Positions 44,795-53,538 of a stretch of 64,000 bases of DNA are shown in pieces. The notes beneath the pieces are model-generated. The model was not told the DNA's origin, ran no database searches, and saw only the letters and a program-made list of their open reading frames with translations. The DNA lies in NCBI RefSeq assembly GCF_004770475.1, contig NZ_RQHK01000017.1, positions 310,001 through 374,000 on the forward strand, written 5' to 3'. Every line of letters begins with the position of its first letter. Within the stretch, counting starts at the first letter, position 1. This stretch comes from Leptospira mtsangambouensis. Its GTDB lineage: Bacteria; Spirochaetota; Leptospiria; Leptospirales; Leptospiraceae. The translations under genes and the position numbers were made by a program.

Positions 44795-47445
44795 AATCGT
44801 ACCTCCATCCCAATATTGATAAGAGGAATAAAGGCTAATTTTCCATTCGGAGTTTGCGAAATAATGTATGGAGAATTTACAGTATCATAAGTAGGCGCTG
44901 GGTTTTGATTCCTTTGGTAGTTTTTTGTATTATCAAATTCGAATCCCGCTTGGTTCCTACGGCCATAAAAATTTACAAATTCAATATAAGTATTGATATA
45001 ACCCCAAGAATAATTTTCGATCCGATCGATCCTTAAATCAAATTGATGAAATGGTAAAAATCGATCACTGTTATAGTTTCCAGAATAATTTGGAAAATAT
45101 AAATTTAAACCAAAAGTTGCTGCTTGGTTTGCTCGTGTAGCACTTGTAATGGGAGTATAAGGTGTACCCGAAAAATATCGAAACCTTCCGCCCACCATCC
45201 ACTCTGGATTAAATTTATAACCAAATACAATATTTAAAATATGAGTTCTATCTAAATCATAAAGTTGTTCTTTATCGTTATTATAAACTACTTCAAATTG
45301 GTTATCATCATAATAATTGATATAGTTGGTTCCAATTTTTGATTGGGCAAGTAGCGTTCTGGAATTATTCAATAAAGTTCTGTTTCTTGTTTCATCACTG
45401 GATAATCTAGCTTGGTTATTGATTCGTTTGGTGATTGAATTTGTGTAAGAAATCCAACCAAAAAGTCCAGATTGTTCTCTTGGATCTTTTGTTTTTTTAA
45501 TAAAAATTTCAACACCTTCCGAATGACCATATCCTGCATTCGAATAATTTAGATTTTTGGGTGTGATGGGATTTGCGAGGACTTTGGCTGTCTCATTTAC
45601 AAAAACCCGAGTGTCATTGTTCAAAGCATATGGATCAACAATGTAGGCATCAGGAACGATGATATTCTGAAAGATATTCCGAAAACCTTCGATTTTAATT
45701 TGCCAATTGTTAGCAAACTCCTGGCTGACACCAACGGAATTATGTTCGGAACGTTCCATATAAAGATTTGGATTTCCTGACTTTGCAGACAAGGCCTCAA
45801 TCGAAACAGGAGCATTGTAATGAATTCCATGGCCAACCATAAACCCTGTTTTTGTGGATTCAAAAAGATAACCACCTGTGATTCGTGGAGCCAAATTGGT
45901 TTCATTGCTGCCAGAATAGTTGTCGACCCTTGCTCCTGGTGTTAGGCGAAATCCACCATATTTGAAGGGAAGTTCCGCATAAGCAGATTTTTCCCGGTAT
46001 CGAATTCTATCTCCATCGATTACGGATCGAAAAGCTGCATTGGAATTTAAAAGATCATTAAAGATATTATAAAATAATCGGTTATAAGAAGAGATATTCT
46101 CTCCTTTTAAAGTGGTCTCACGGAACCGACCTTGGACACCCGCTTCTAATTTAAGATGTTCTTCCCAAAGTTCCCATTCAAAAGCATTGTGAACATAGGT
46201 TGTGGTATCGGCAGTTCGATTTTGTAATCCAAAAATATTTTCTGCTGTTAGTGGATTCGTAAATCTTAATTCAAAAAATTCATTAAAGGAAGTGCGTGAG
46301 TACGATAATGTATTTCGAAATGTTTTTCCTTTCCAAACGTAACGGATGGCATCAGTGCGAAACATTCGATCAAGGCCCGTCGGAGGACGAGGGTCTTCCC
46401 CTCCCCTTTCCAAATCTGCTTGGGCTTTGGTATATGCTTGCCTATCTCTTGTTCCAAACGTTTGGATGGAAAGGCGGTGTTCCGAACTAATGTCCCAAAT
46501 CAATTTCCATTGGTAATCTTGATACTCTGCATACTTTGCATCTTCAGGAATCCCTTGTGGATAGGCCTGTAATAAAACCAAGTTAGGATAGTTTTTCCTT
46601 CCCGAACTGATCATTGCTAGACCCGGCAGAACTTTGGATTGGTTATAAATATCTGATAAAAACAAATTAATATTGATGACTGTTTTATTTTCATCAACAC
46701 GATCAGTACCTTCAATGGCAATGATCCCTCCAGTCGCATAACCATATTTAGCTGGAAAAGCACCTGTAAATACATCAAAGGATTTAATTAAATTGTTATT
46801 TAGTACGGAAGATTGGTTTCCCAAATGGAATGGATAAGAAAGTGGAAATCCATCAAAATAGTATTGGTTTTGTCTTGTCCCACCACCGCGTAAGGATAAA
46901 TCTCCTCTTTCACTATTGGAATATGGATTTCCGGTTAACAAATTGGTTCCAATGTTTGTAAAGACTGATGGTAAAATTCCGACGGGGGTACCAATCACAA
47001 CACCCGGAATGGTTTGGAGAGCTTTTAAAGAATCACCAGAAACTCCAGGGAGTCGTTTGATTTCGTCTTGTACAAGTCCATACCGAGAAAGAGGAGTTTT
47101 GTCTCTTTCTCCGCTGACTAAAATCCCCGATAGGTTTGCTTCTGAGATGGTGACGAGGATCACCTGCCCTTTAAATCGAACTTCGCGGAACACCGATTCG
47201 GTTCTGTCGGCAGTAGAGATTTTTATTTCATAATACCCAGGTTCGGGAAATCGAAGTTTGGCGATCCCCTCTTCATTGGAAACTCCGCTGGCTTTGCCTT
47301 TTTTTGAAATTACAACAGCATTTGTGACGGGTTTACCAGAATTGGATTTTACAATTTGGAATACAACTTCTAGGTTTCCATCTGCGTACAGAGGTAAAAA
47401 CCATCCCAAACAAAAAAGATAAATGATCGATTTGGTATATTTCAT
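44791..47445 (-). CDS. TonB-dependent outer-membrane receptor
   Basis: 884 residues: signal peptide, a carboxypeptidase-regulatory-like beta domain (about 28-100; FQIVKSNSGKPVTNAVVISK), a plug domain (about 120-240; GDSLKALQTIPGV, LSLRGGGTRQNQYYFDG, GAFPAKYGYATGG) and a 22-strand barrel ending in an aromatic residue (GMEVRF). The substrate cannot be predicted. It overlaps the TetR gene by 4 bases on one side and the lipoprotein gene by 4 on the other, so the three are one transcript under the regulator. Confidence 0.92.
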   Translation of the reverse strand: MKYTKSIIYLFCLGWFLPLYADGNLEVVFQIVKSNSGKPVTNAVVISKKGKASGVSNEEGIAKLRFPEPGYYEIKISTADRTESVFREVRFKGQVILVTISEANLSGILVSGERDKTPLSRYGLVQDEIKRLPGVSGDSLKALQTIPGVVIGTPVGILPSVFTNIGTNLLTGNPYSNSERGDLSLRGGGTRQNQYYFDGFPLSYPFHLGNQSSVLNNNLIKSFDVFTGAFPAKYGYATGGIIAIEGTDRVDENKTVININLFLSDIYNQSKVLPGLAMISSGRKNYPNLVLLQAYPQGIPEDAKYAEYQDYQWKLIWDISSEHRLSIQTFGTRDRQAYTKAQADLERGGEDPRPPTGLDRMFRTDAIRYVWKGKTFRNTLSYSRTSFNEFFELRFTNPLTAENIFGLQNRTADTTTYVHNAFEWELWEEHLKLEAGVQGRFRETTLKGENISSYNRLFYNIFNDLLNSNAAFRSVIDGDRIRYREKSAYAELPFKYGGFRLTPGARVDNYSGSNETNLAPRITGGYLFESTKTGFMVGHGIHYNAPVSIEALSAKSGNPNLYMERSEHNSVGVSQEFANNWQIKIEGFRNIFQNIIVPDAYIVDPYALNNDTRVFVNETAKVLANPITPKNLNYSNAGYGHSEGVEIFIKKTKDPREQSGLFGWISYTNSITKRINNQARLSSDETRNRTLLNNSRTLLAQSKIGTNYINYYDDNQFEVVYNNDKEQLYDLDRTHILNIVFGYKFNPEWMVGGRFRYFSGTPYTPITSATRANQAATFGLNLYFPNYSGNYNSDRFLPFHQFDLRIDRIENYSWGYINTYIEFVNFYGRRNQAGFEFDNTKNYQRNQNPAPTYDTVNSPYIISQTPNGKLAFIPLINIGMEVRF

Positions 47446-48023
47446 TTAGAAGTTGGGATCAAACTCTCAGCAATTCGGTAAAGTTCATCCAATGACCTTT
47501 TGTCATCAAGCAAACGGTACCCTTGCAAAACCCCTTCGTAGACAAAAAATAATTGTTTGGCGAGTAATCGACAATCCACTTTAGAAATAATATGACCATT
47601 TTCCAGAGACTCTTCTAAGTACTCAGCCAAACAATCGATGGTTTTGTGGGCAATTTCCTCAATTTCTTTCAAAATTTCCAATTCGTTTGCTGCAATCTGT
47701 GCTCGGAAATTGGCCATCCCACATCCAAAGAGTTGGGATTCTCTCGCTTCCCGGGAAAGAATCCGAACCCAAGCCTTCACAAAATCAAGAGGTTTTGGAT
47801 TTCGTTTCATCAGAGATTTGAGAAGAGTTAAATTTTCATTCGAATAAATTCTAAGTACTTCCTTACCCAACATCTCTTTTGAGGAAAAATGTTGGTACAA
47901 ACTCGCTTTGACGGTTTCTGCTTCCCCGACGATTTGATTGAGGCCCGTTTCCGAATACCCTTGTTTTAAAAAGAGTTCCTTGCTCACTTGCAAGAGGCGT
48001 ACACGAGTTGGTTCTTTTTTCAT
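47442..48023 (-). CDS. TetR-family regulator of the receptor operon
   Basis: 193 residues from ATG 48023; a longer frame to 48185 was rejected because it would run over the operator and lacks family resemblance. The helix-turn-helix reads LLQVSKELFLKQGYSETGLN, then QIVGEAETVKASLYQHFSSK. KEMLGKEVLRIY begins the ligand domain, which resembles the AcrR/YcdC-like part of the family. It is first in its own operon and divergent from a nitroreductase gene, with a perfect palindrome between. Confidence 0.9.
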   Translation of the reverse strand: MKKEPTRVRLLQVSKELFLKQGYSETGLNQIVGEAETVKASLYQHFSSKEMLGKEVLRIYSNENLTLLKSLMKRNPKPLDFVKAWVRILSREARESQLFGCGMANFRAQIAANELEILKEIEEIAHKTIDCLAEYLEESLENGHIISKVDCRLLAKQLFFVYEGVLQGYRLLDDKRSLDELYRIAESLIPTSK

Positions 48024-48095
48024 ATCCCTTACAAATTCCAAAATTACAAAAACTAGGCAAACATTATACCAACTGGTCTGTATGAAAAGTTCTTG

Positions 48096-48123
48096 CATAT
48101 ACATACCGGTCGGTATGTATATG
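48096..48123. promoter_or_regulatory. TetR operator: 28-bp perfect palindrome
   Basis: Arms CATATACATACCG and CGGTATGTATATG are exact reverse complements around a GT centre. It lies 73 bases ahead of the TetR gene and 16 bases ahead of the nitroreductase, overlapping the latter's promoter or leader. A degenerate second copy (ATACCAACTGGTCTGTAT) lies at about 48066-48083. Confidence 0.8.
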
Positions 48124-48139
48124 GACCAGGAGCATCCAT

Positions 48140-48832
48140 ATGAATTCTGAAATGATATCCATCCATGAGTCTGCCAAAACAACAACGGAGGCCCTAGAAA
48201 CTAGACATAGCATCCGAGAATATTTACCGGAACCTGTCCCAGATGAAATCCTCCAGAGGATCTTCAAAAAGGCTCTGCGTTCTCCCAGCTGGAAAAACTC
48301 ACAACCTTGGAAGGTACATATTGTGAGTGGCAATCAGCGAGAAGAGTTGGCATTGGAACTTACCAAAGCAGCAAGGGAGTCCTCCCCCCAACCAGAAACC
48401 AATTGGCCAGAATCTTATCCAAGTGATGCCAAAAAACGAATGTTTGATTTAGGGATGAAAATTTACGGAGTGGCTGGAATTGATCGTAAAGACAAAGAAG
48501 CAAGGGACCAATTTATGCTTCGAAATTTTGAATTCTTTGGAGCACCAACTGCAGTTTTTATCACTTCTAAATTTGATTTCAATTTCTTTGTCGGAATTGA
48601 TTTGGGTTGTTTTTTACAATCGATTCTTCTTCTAGCAAGGGAGGAAGGATTGGGAACTTGTCCACAAGCTGCTTTGGGTGCATTTCCCGATGTAGTTCGA
48701 AATCATTTGGGACTTCCAAAGGAAGAAAAGGTAATCCTCGGACTGAGCATTGGATATCCAAAACCAGATTCTGAACTCAATCGTTTTCACACCCCAAGGG
48801 AATCTGCAGAAGATTTACTTCGGTTTTATTGA
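48140..48832 (+). CDS. Nitroreductase family FMN oxidoreductase
   Basis: 230 residues; AGGAG 7 bases before the ATG. Typical FMN-binding parts are TRHSIREYLPEPVP, ALRSPSWKNSQPWKV, and the later GIDLGCFLQSILLLAREEGL and GLSIGYPKPDS. The family reduces nitro groups, quinones or other electrophiles with NAD(P)H. Because the operator lies directly ahead, it is probably controlled by the divergent TetR protein. Confidence 0.9.
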   Translation: MNSEMISIHESAKTTTEALETRHSIREYLPEPVPDEILQRIFKKALRSPSWKNSQPWKVHIVSGNQREELALELTKAARESSPQPETNWPESYPSDAKKRMFDLGMKIYGVAGIDRKDKEARDQFMLRNFEFFGAPTAVFITSKFDFNFFVGIDLGCFLQSILLLAREEGLGTCPQAALGAFPDVVRNHLGLPKEEKVILGLSIGYPKPDSELNRFHTPRESAEDLLRFY

Positions 48833-48901
48833 AAAAGTAGTTCTGATTCAGAAAGTTTAGTATATGATGATGCGACCAAAAGAATAAACAGCAGGGACAC
48901 C

Positions 48902-49504
48902 ATGTATTCTAAAACTTTCTGGAATGAACGTTATGCGAATGAAGACTATGTTTACGGAAAAGACCCAAACGATTTTTTAAGAACTCGTTTGCCTAATTTG
49001 AAAAAAGGAAGAATTCTTTTTCCTTGCGAAGGGGAAGGACGAAATGCCGTATTTGCTGCAGGACTCGGCTGGGATGTGTTTGCCTTTGACCAATCAGAAA
49101 TCGGAAAACAAAAAGCAACTGCACTTGCTAACGAAAAAAATGTCACCATTCACTATGAGATTTCTGACGTTTTAACTTATCCCTATGCTCCAGAACAAAT
49201 GGATATGGTTGCTTTGATCTATTGTCACTTCCATAAATCGATCCGCACAACAGCGCATCGGAATTGTGTTCGGACATTAAAATCTGGTGGAATTTTATTA
49301 TTAGAAGCATTTTCTCCTGACCAATTGAAATACACATCTGGTGGTCCAAAAGATCCTGATATGTTGTATCAGTTAAAAGATTTGCGAATGGATTTTTCCG
49401 AAATGAGTGTTGAATACGAAGAAGCCTTAGAAATTGAACTCAACGAGAGCCCGTTCCATAGAGGAAAGGCAGCCATTGTTCGTTTGGTTTTACGAAAAAT
49501 ATAG
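48902..49504 (+). CDS. Class I SAM methyltransferase (TehB-like)
   Basis: 200 residues. The N-terminus FWNERYANEDYVYGKDPNDF and the SAM motif ILFPCEGEGRNAVFAAGLGWDVFAFDQ resemble the TehB/thiopurine S-methyltransferase-like group, with Pro-Cys-Glu in place of LDLGCG. MVALIYCHFH and GGILLLEAFSP are motifs IV to VI. TehB-like enzymes methylate small, often toxic, thio- or tellurite-type compounds. It follows the nitroreductase by 69 bases and may be its operon partner. Confidence 0.85.
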   Translation: MYSKTFWNERYANEDYVYGKDPNDFLRTRLPNLKKGRILFPCEGEGRNAVFAAGLGWDVFAFDQSEIGKQKATALANEKNVTIHYEISDVLTYPYAPEQMDMVALIYCHFHKSIRTTAHRNCVRTLKSGGILLLEAFSPDQLKYTSGGPKDPDMLYQLKDLRMDFSEMSVEYEEALEIELNESPFHRGKAAIVRLVLRKI

Positions 49505-49573
49505 GTTAGTTTTTTCTTTTAACTTTTAAAATCCATGATTCTCTTTTTCCGAAAGAAAGGGAGATTCATTTTT

Positions 49574-51013
49574 ATGAAGGTTTTGGTTTCGGTATTTATT
49601 CTCGCGGTTTTAAGTTTACAATGTTCCTTCGGTCAAAAGGTAAAGTATGCGGAACTAAAACAATCTTATCCCAAAGTCAATTGGGAAGCACGCAGATCGG
49701 AAGCGGTAAAACTTTTATCAGATTTATTGAAAATACCATCCGTTCGTGGAAACGAAATTCAGGTGGCTAAATACATCCAAGCGGTCCTTGCCAAAGAAGG
49801 AATCCCTTCTCGTTTTGTTTTTGATCCGAAATATCCAACAAGACCTAATTTGATTGCAGAATTACCAGCGACAGTTCCAAATCCCGAGCCAGGAATCATA
49901 CTCGCGAACCATTTGGACACAGTCGAATTTGATTCTAAAGAATGGAAGGTAAACCCGCTTTCTGGTACGGTAAGTGAAGGCCGGGTTTGGGGACGTGGTG
50001 CCATTGATATGAAAGGTATGGCCGTGATGGAATTACTTGCCTTTCTGGAAATCAAACGATCTGGAATTCCAAGAACTAGAAAAATTATGTATTTGGCTTT
50101 GGCTGATGAGGAATCAGGTTCGGAGTTAGGCGGCAAGTATATGACTTCAAAACAAAAACAAGTTTTTGAAGGATACGAGTACGCAATCAATGAAGGTGGT
50201 GTGGCTACAAGAGACATTGTGATCCCAGGTTCTACTATCTTTAACATTCAATATGCGGAAAAAGGAAACATTTGGTTACGAGCCAAAATCAAGGGGACCA
50301 GTGGGCACGGATCTTCGCCTCCAACTCAATACCCAGCATTGTCCTTAATCCAATTTTTTAATGAAGTCAGAGAACTGGAATCTGATATCCGCATCACCTC
50401 AGAAACCGATGCATTCTTTTACCAACTCGGGACTATCAGTTCCTTTCCAAATTCATTTTTTTTGAAGAATGCCAGAAACCCATTGATCAAACCTTTATTA
50501 CACGGAACCATCCGAAGCAATCGTCACCTAACGGCAATGACCACAAACACAAAATCCATCACAGGTTTTAGAACCACAGAAGGCGAAGGGGGTGAAAACG
50601 TAATTGCAGGGGAAGCCTCAGGAAGACTCGACATCAGAACTTTGCCCGGTGTTGATATTGAAGAATTTGCCAATAAAGTAAAAACAATCGCCGCTAAATA
50701 CAATGCGGAAATTACTTTTACCGATATCAATCCAACCGACGTATCTCCTATCAACACTCGACTTTTTAGTACTTTGGCAGCTGTGTCTGTCAAAAAGTTT
50801 CCAAACAGTACGGTAACTCCTTTTCTTTCTCCTGGAAAAACAGACAATTCCTACTTGAGAAGGTTAGGAATTAAATCATACGGATTGATTCCTGCGGTTC
50901 TCAAATCGGAAGATATTGATGGGATGCATGGTAAAAATGAAAACATGACCATTGATAACTTAGAATTAGGGACTAAAATTCTTTTTGAAACCTTGGTGGA
51001 GATGAACCAGTAA
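49574..51013 (+). CDS. M20 family metallopeptidase lipoprotein
   Basis: 479 residues from ATG 49574 (GGGAG about 10 bases upstream, clean signal peptide ending LSLQC); ATG 49535 is in frame but lacks support. Zinc ligands are visible: His-Leu-Asp in LANHLDTVEF, Asp in GRGAIDMKGM, the Glu-Glu pair in LADEESGSELGG and a late His in DGMHGKNEN. The lid/dimer domain lies around residues 230-350. M20 enzymes cleave small peptides or N-acyl amino acids; as a lipoprotein it acts outside the cytoplasm. Confidence 0.9.
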   Translation: MKVLVSVFILAVLSLQCSFGQKVKYAELKQSYPKVNWEARRSEAVKLLSDLLKIPSVRGNEIQVAKYIQAVLAKEGIPSRFVFDPKYPTRPNLIAELPATVPNPEPGIILANHLDTVEFDSKEWKVNPLSGTVSEGRVWGRGAIDMKGMAVMELLAFLEIKRSGIPRTRKIMYLALADEESGSELGGKYMTSKQKQVFEGYEYAINEGGVATRDIVIPGSTIFNIQYAEKGNIWLRAKIKGTSGHGSSPPTQYPALSLIQFFNEVRELESDIRITSETDAFFYQLGTISSFPNSFFLKNARNPLIKPLLHGTIRSNRHLTAMTTNTKSITGFRTTEGEGGENVIAGEASGRLDIRTLPGVDIEEFANKVKTIAAKYNAEITFTDINPTDVSPINTRLFSTLAAVSVKKFPNSTVTPFLSPGKTDNSYLRRLGIKSYGLIPAVLKSEDIDGMHGKNENMTIDNLELGTKILFETLVEMNQ

Positions 51014-51040
51014 GCGATCAGGAGTTGTGAAGGATGAAAG

Positions 51041-51072
51041 TTGGCACTGACTCTGATAAGGGTGAGTGCCAA
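51041..51072. other. Inverted repeat in the spacer after the M20 gene
   Basis: TTGGCACT and AGTGCCAA form an 8-bp perfect stem, extendable with one mismatch to 11 bp (TTGGCACTGAC/GTGAGTGCCAA). GTTATGCGGAGTTGCC follows at about 51095-51110. It may terminate the M20 transcript or be part of a cassette-end site. Confidence 0.4.
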
Positions 51073-51151
51073 AGAATATTTACTAAGCGATGTTATGCGG
51101 AGTTGCCATGAATTCTTTTCTCATTCAATTTCAACAAAGTAAGAATTTAAA

Positions 51152-51592
51152 TTAGAGTTTCTTGTGCATAAAAATTGCTGAAGATGGACAAATGTCTCTA
51201 AACTGAGTAGATTGTTGAATAAGATCGGGAGCATTCGCTCTGCTTATTTCTTCAAATCCAAATTTTAAAAAATATTTATCCGCTGTAGTAGTAAGTAAAT
51301 ATACATCCAAGATGTTTTCCGCTCTTGCGTAATCGAGTATTTTATTGATAAGCGACTTTCCAATATTATCATTTCGATAATTCTCTTCAACACAAAGAGA
51401 ACGAAGCAAACCTAAATTGCCGAATCTCTCCAGTGCAACCGTACCAATAATCTGATCGTTAAATTTTACAATAATGAAATGAATTAATGAATTTGCATGA
51501 ATATCTTCATTAGGAAGCTTAAATTTTTCTAGAAGGACAATGATTTGTTCTAAATCGGTTTTTTTGGCATTTTTAAATTCTAAGATGTTCAT
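51152..51592 (-). CDS. GNAT-family acetyltransferase (ArsN2-like)
   Basis: 146 residues from ATG 51592. The GNAT core is clear: IVKFNDQIIGTVALERFGNLG, then LLRSLCVEENYRNDNIGKSL, the acetyl-CoA loop. The following VYLLTTTADKYFLKFGFEEI and the C-terminal FRDICPSSAIFMHKKL resemble ArsN2-type acetyltransferases. ArsN proteins confer resistance by acetylating amino-acid mimics; that function here is inference, and no ars genes are nearby. It lies in an AT-rich run of one-way small genes. Confidence 0.82.
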   Translation of the reverse strand: MNILEFKNAKKTDLEQIIVLLEKFKLPNEDIHANSLIHFIIVKFNDQIIGTVALERFGNLGLLRSLCVEENYRNDNIGKSLINKILDYARAENILDVYLLTTTADKYFLKFGFEEISRANAPDLIQQSTQFRDICPSSAIFMHKKL

Positions 51593-51771
51593 AATTTTAA
51601 ACGCCCCAAACATATGATAATTTTAGAGGAAATTTCATATAACGAGAATTATGTTTGTCGAAATAGGATGACCTTGCATCCCGTTAACGGACGTTAGTGA
51701 CTGGCCACGACAGCAAGCGGGAATGTACCGAAACCCAGAGTTTCCCTACTTTTATACAAAGTACACCATTT

Positions 51772-52473
51772 TTACAAAGATTCTTGCTGAATTTCAGAGG
51801 ATATGTCAACATCATTTAAAAAGAATCCAAAATAACTAGCAAGTAAAAGAAAAGGTGCATATGGATAATGCTGAAAAGATTTAGTTAATCCGATAGAGAC
51901 TCCAGCATATGTAAGAGCAACTGTTCTTGTAGGATTAAATTCAGTTCTATCATTTGTTAAGAATTTTAATTTATATTTTTTATTTATAACATCAAGATCA
52001 TCACAAAAATTGTGATATTTTAATGATTTAGCTAATTTAATACTAAAAGAATACTCAGAAGAACATTTCTCATTACTAAATTTTTCCTTAATTCTCTTTT
52101 CATTCATCCCAAAATAAATAGTGTGAATTCCGTAGTAATTTTTATAAAATGGAATTGTTTTTGAGAGTTTAACCTGTATCGACCCAACAAATTTTCCATT
52201 TGGGATTTCGATGTTTATTTTATCTCCGATGATTTCTTCAGAAAATGAATATTTTGATCCAAATCTATAACTATCTTCTGAAAAATATTCAATTGATTGA
52301 AGTTCAATTTCGATTTCCGTTTTCATTTTTGGAAAATTAACAAGACTTATTTCAATTATTTTATTTTCGTCTGAGGACTTTTGCAATTCTACCTTTTCCA
52401 GTTTTAGTTCACTTGCAGTTGAGCAAGCGAAGAAGATTGTAAATATTATCAACAGAAATCTGATTTTTTTCAT
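51772..52473 (-). CDS. Lipoprotein, unknown function, AT-rich
   Basis: 233 residues with signal peptide MKKIRFLLIIFTIFFAC (Cys17). The mature part is beta-rich with many Lys, Ile and Ser (ITFSE-like patterns such as YRFGSKYSFSEEIIGDKI) and ends with a hydrophobic stretch AGVSIGLTKSFQHYPYAP then FLLLASYFGFFL, which may be a second membrane contact. No family recognised. Base composition is visibly more AT-rich than the neighbouring core genes. Confidence 0.6.
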   Translation of the reverse strand: MKKIRFLLIIFTIFFACSTASELKLEKVELQKSSDENKIIEISLVNFPKMKTEIEIELQSIEYFSEDSYRFGSKYSFSEEIIGDKINIEIPNGKFVGSIQVKLSKTIPFYKNYYGIHTIYFGMNEKRIKEKFSNEKCSSEYSFSIKLAKSLKYHNFCDDLDVINKKYKLKFLTNDRTEFNPTRTVALTYAGVSIGLTKSFQHYPYAPFLLLASYFGFFLNDVDISSEIQQESL

Positions 52474-52495
52474 AAAGTTTAAAATTTGAGTTATT

Positions 52496-52595
52496 GCGTA
52501 TCACGAATTAGACTAACCGACTTAAGTTAGACATTATACTTGCGAATGCAAGGGGAATGTGTCGCAGACCAAGTGCTGTCCATGCTGTTATACGC
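52496..52595. repeat. Structured spacer with terminal inverted repeats (attC-like?)
   Basis: GCGTAT at 52496 and ATACGC at 52590 are outer inverted repeats of a 100-base element. Inside are two more pairs, CTAAC...GTTAG (52513-52530) and CTTGC-GAAT-GCAAG (52539-52552). Parts recur in the spacer at about 51660-51710 (ACATTCCC, CTTGC, CTAAC...GTTA in the same order on the - strand). Confidence 0.45.
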
Positions 52596-52603
52596 TTTGG
52601 TTC

Positions 52604-53467
52604 TTATTGATTCAAATTAATTTCTTTGAGGATCCAGCCTTCAAAACTTCTCAGAAAGAAAATGTGAACGTTTTTATTTTCTATCATAACACGAAAGTAA
52701 TAAGCAATTACAGTGTTTTCTTTGTTCTTGATAGGAATTTTTTCGAGAATACTCTTCTCAGTAATTGAGGTTAACCCATTTTGCGAATATAAAAGAAGAT
52801 CGCTAATTTCATTTTTTGAATTTAAAGTTTCCACTATTGATTTTTGTATATTGAATTCTTTTTCACTTTTTAAAATGAAGTCAGATGAAATATTGGAGGA
52901 AATTTTATAAAGATCTTTTGATTTGAGAATATCTATAAATTCTTTAATTTCATAATTTTCATCAGATAGATTGTATCCACTGAAAGTTATTTTAATACTT
53001 GAGACTTTATGATTCGTAGTTTCTATACTGAAATTGCTAGTTTTATCATATGAATAAAATTGTATTCCTGGCATTTTTTTGCCAGTGAGTTCATCAATAG
53101 AATCTCTTATTTCGTCAGGTTTTCCAAATAATTCTATAATTTTTGAATCATTGTCAGATAGGTTTAATCCATTAATTCCTAGATTGGCTGGATTTGAGTT
53201 ACCTTGAATTTGTATACCCCATATAAGGTCAGGTCTTGTATTATTTGCTTCCACGATTACAATATGATCATTTATTTTGAAAGCCTCATACCTAAAACCA
53301 TCGGGAAATTTTTCGGATTTGAAAGGTTTACCAAGCATCTCAGATGCAATGGCCATCTTCTGTCCAAGTTTAATTCCGTATAGTACGTAGAATTTATCTG
53401 TTGCAAATAAATTTTGGTTTAGTATCAAAATTAAAAATAGTAGGATTTTTTTGACTTCTTTTTTCAT
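52604..53467 (-). CDS. Exported protein, unknown function, AT-rich
   Basis: 287 residues with signal peptide ending NLFATDK, signal peptidase I type. A KLGQKMAIASEMLGKPF segment recurs loosely as GLNLSDNDSKIIELFGKPDE, the pattern of repeated SmpA/BamE-like or KWG-type modules (x-G-x-S...ELLGxPxE). C-terminal half is helical and polar, ending FLRSFEGWILKEINL. Function unknown. First of the three AT-rich genes on this strand. Confidence 0.6.
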   Translation of the reverse strand: MKKEVKKILLFLILILNQNLFATDKFYVLYGIKLGQKMAIASEMLGKPFKSEKFPDGFRYEAFKINDHIVIVEANNTRPDLIWGIQIQGNSNPANLGINGLNLSDNDSKIIELFGKPDEIRDSIDELTGKKMPGIQFYSYDKTSNFSIETTNHKVSSIKITFSGYNLSDENYEIKEFIDILKSKDLYKISSNISSDFILKSEKEFNIQKSIVETLNSKNEISDLLLYSQNGLTSITEKSILEKIPIKNKENTVIAYYFRVMIENKNVHIFFLRSFEGWILKEINLNQ

Positions 53468-53496
53468 TTTTTACCGTATTAAATTTAGAACTATTT

Positions 53497-53516
53497 CGCA
53501 TAACACTGGATATGCG
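53497..53516. other. Short inverted repeat in spacer
   Basis: CGCATA-ACACTGGA-TATGCG, a 6-bp perfect inverted repeat between the ankyrin gene and the exported-protein gene, with the same CGCATAAC/GTTATGCG ends as the other spacers of this run. Confidence 0.35.
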
Positions 53517-53538
53517 GATTTATTTAAATAGAAAACTC

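Noticed and set aside
48024..48185. Longer N-terminus for the TetR gene
   Set aside because: It would translate through the palindromic operator and past the divergent nitroreductase start.
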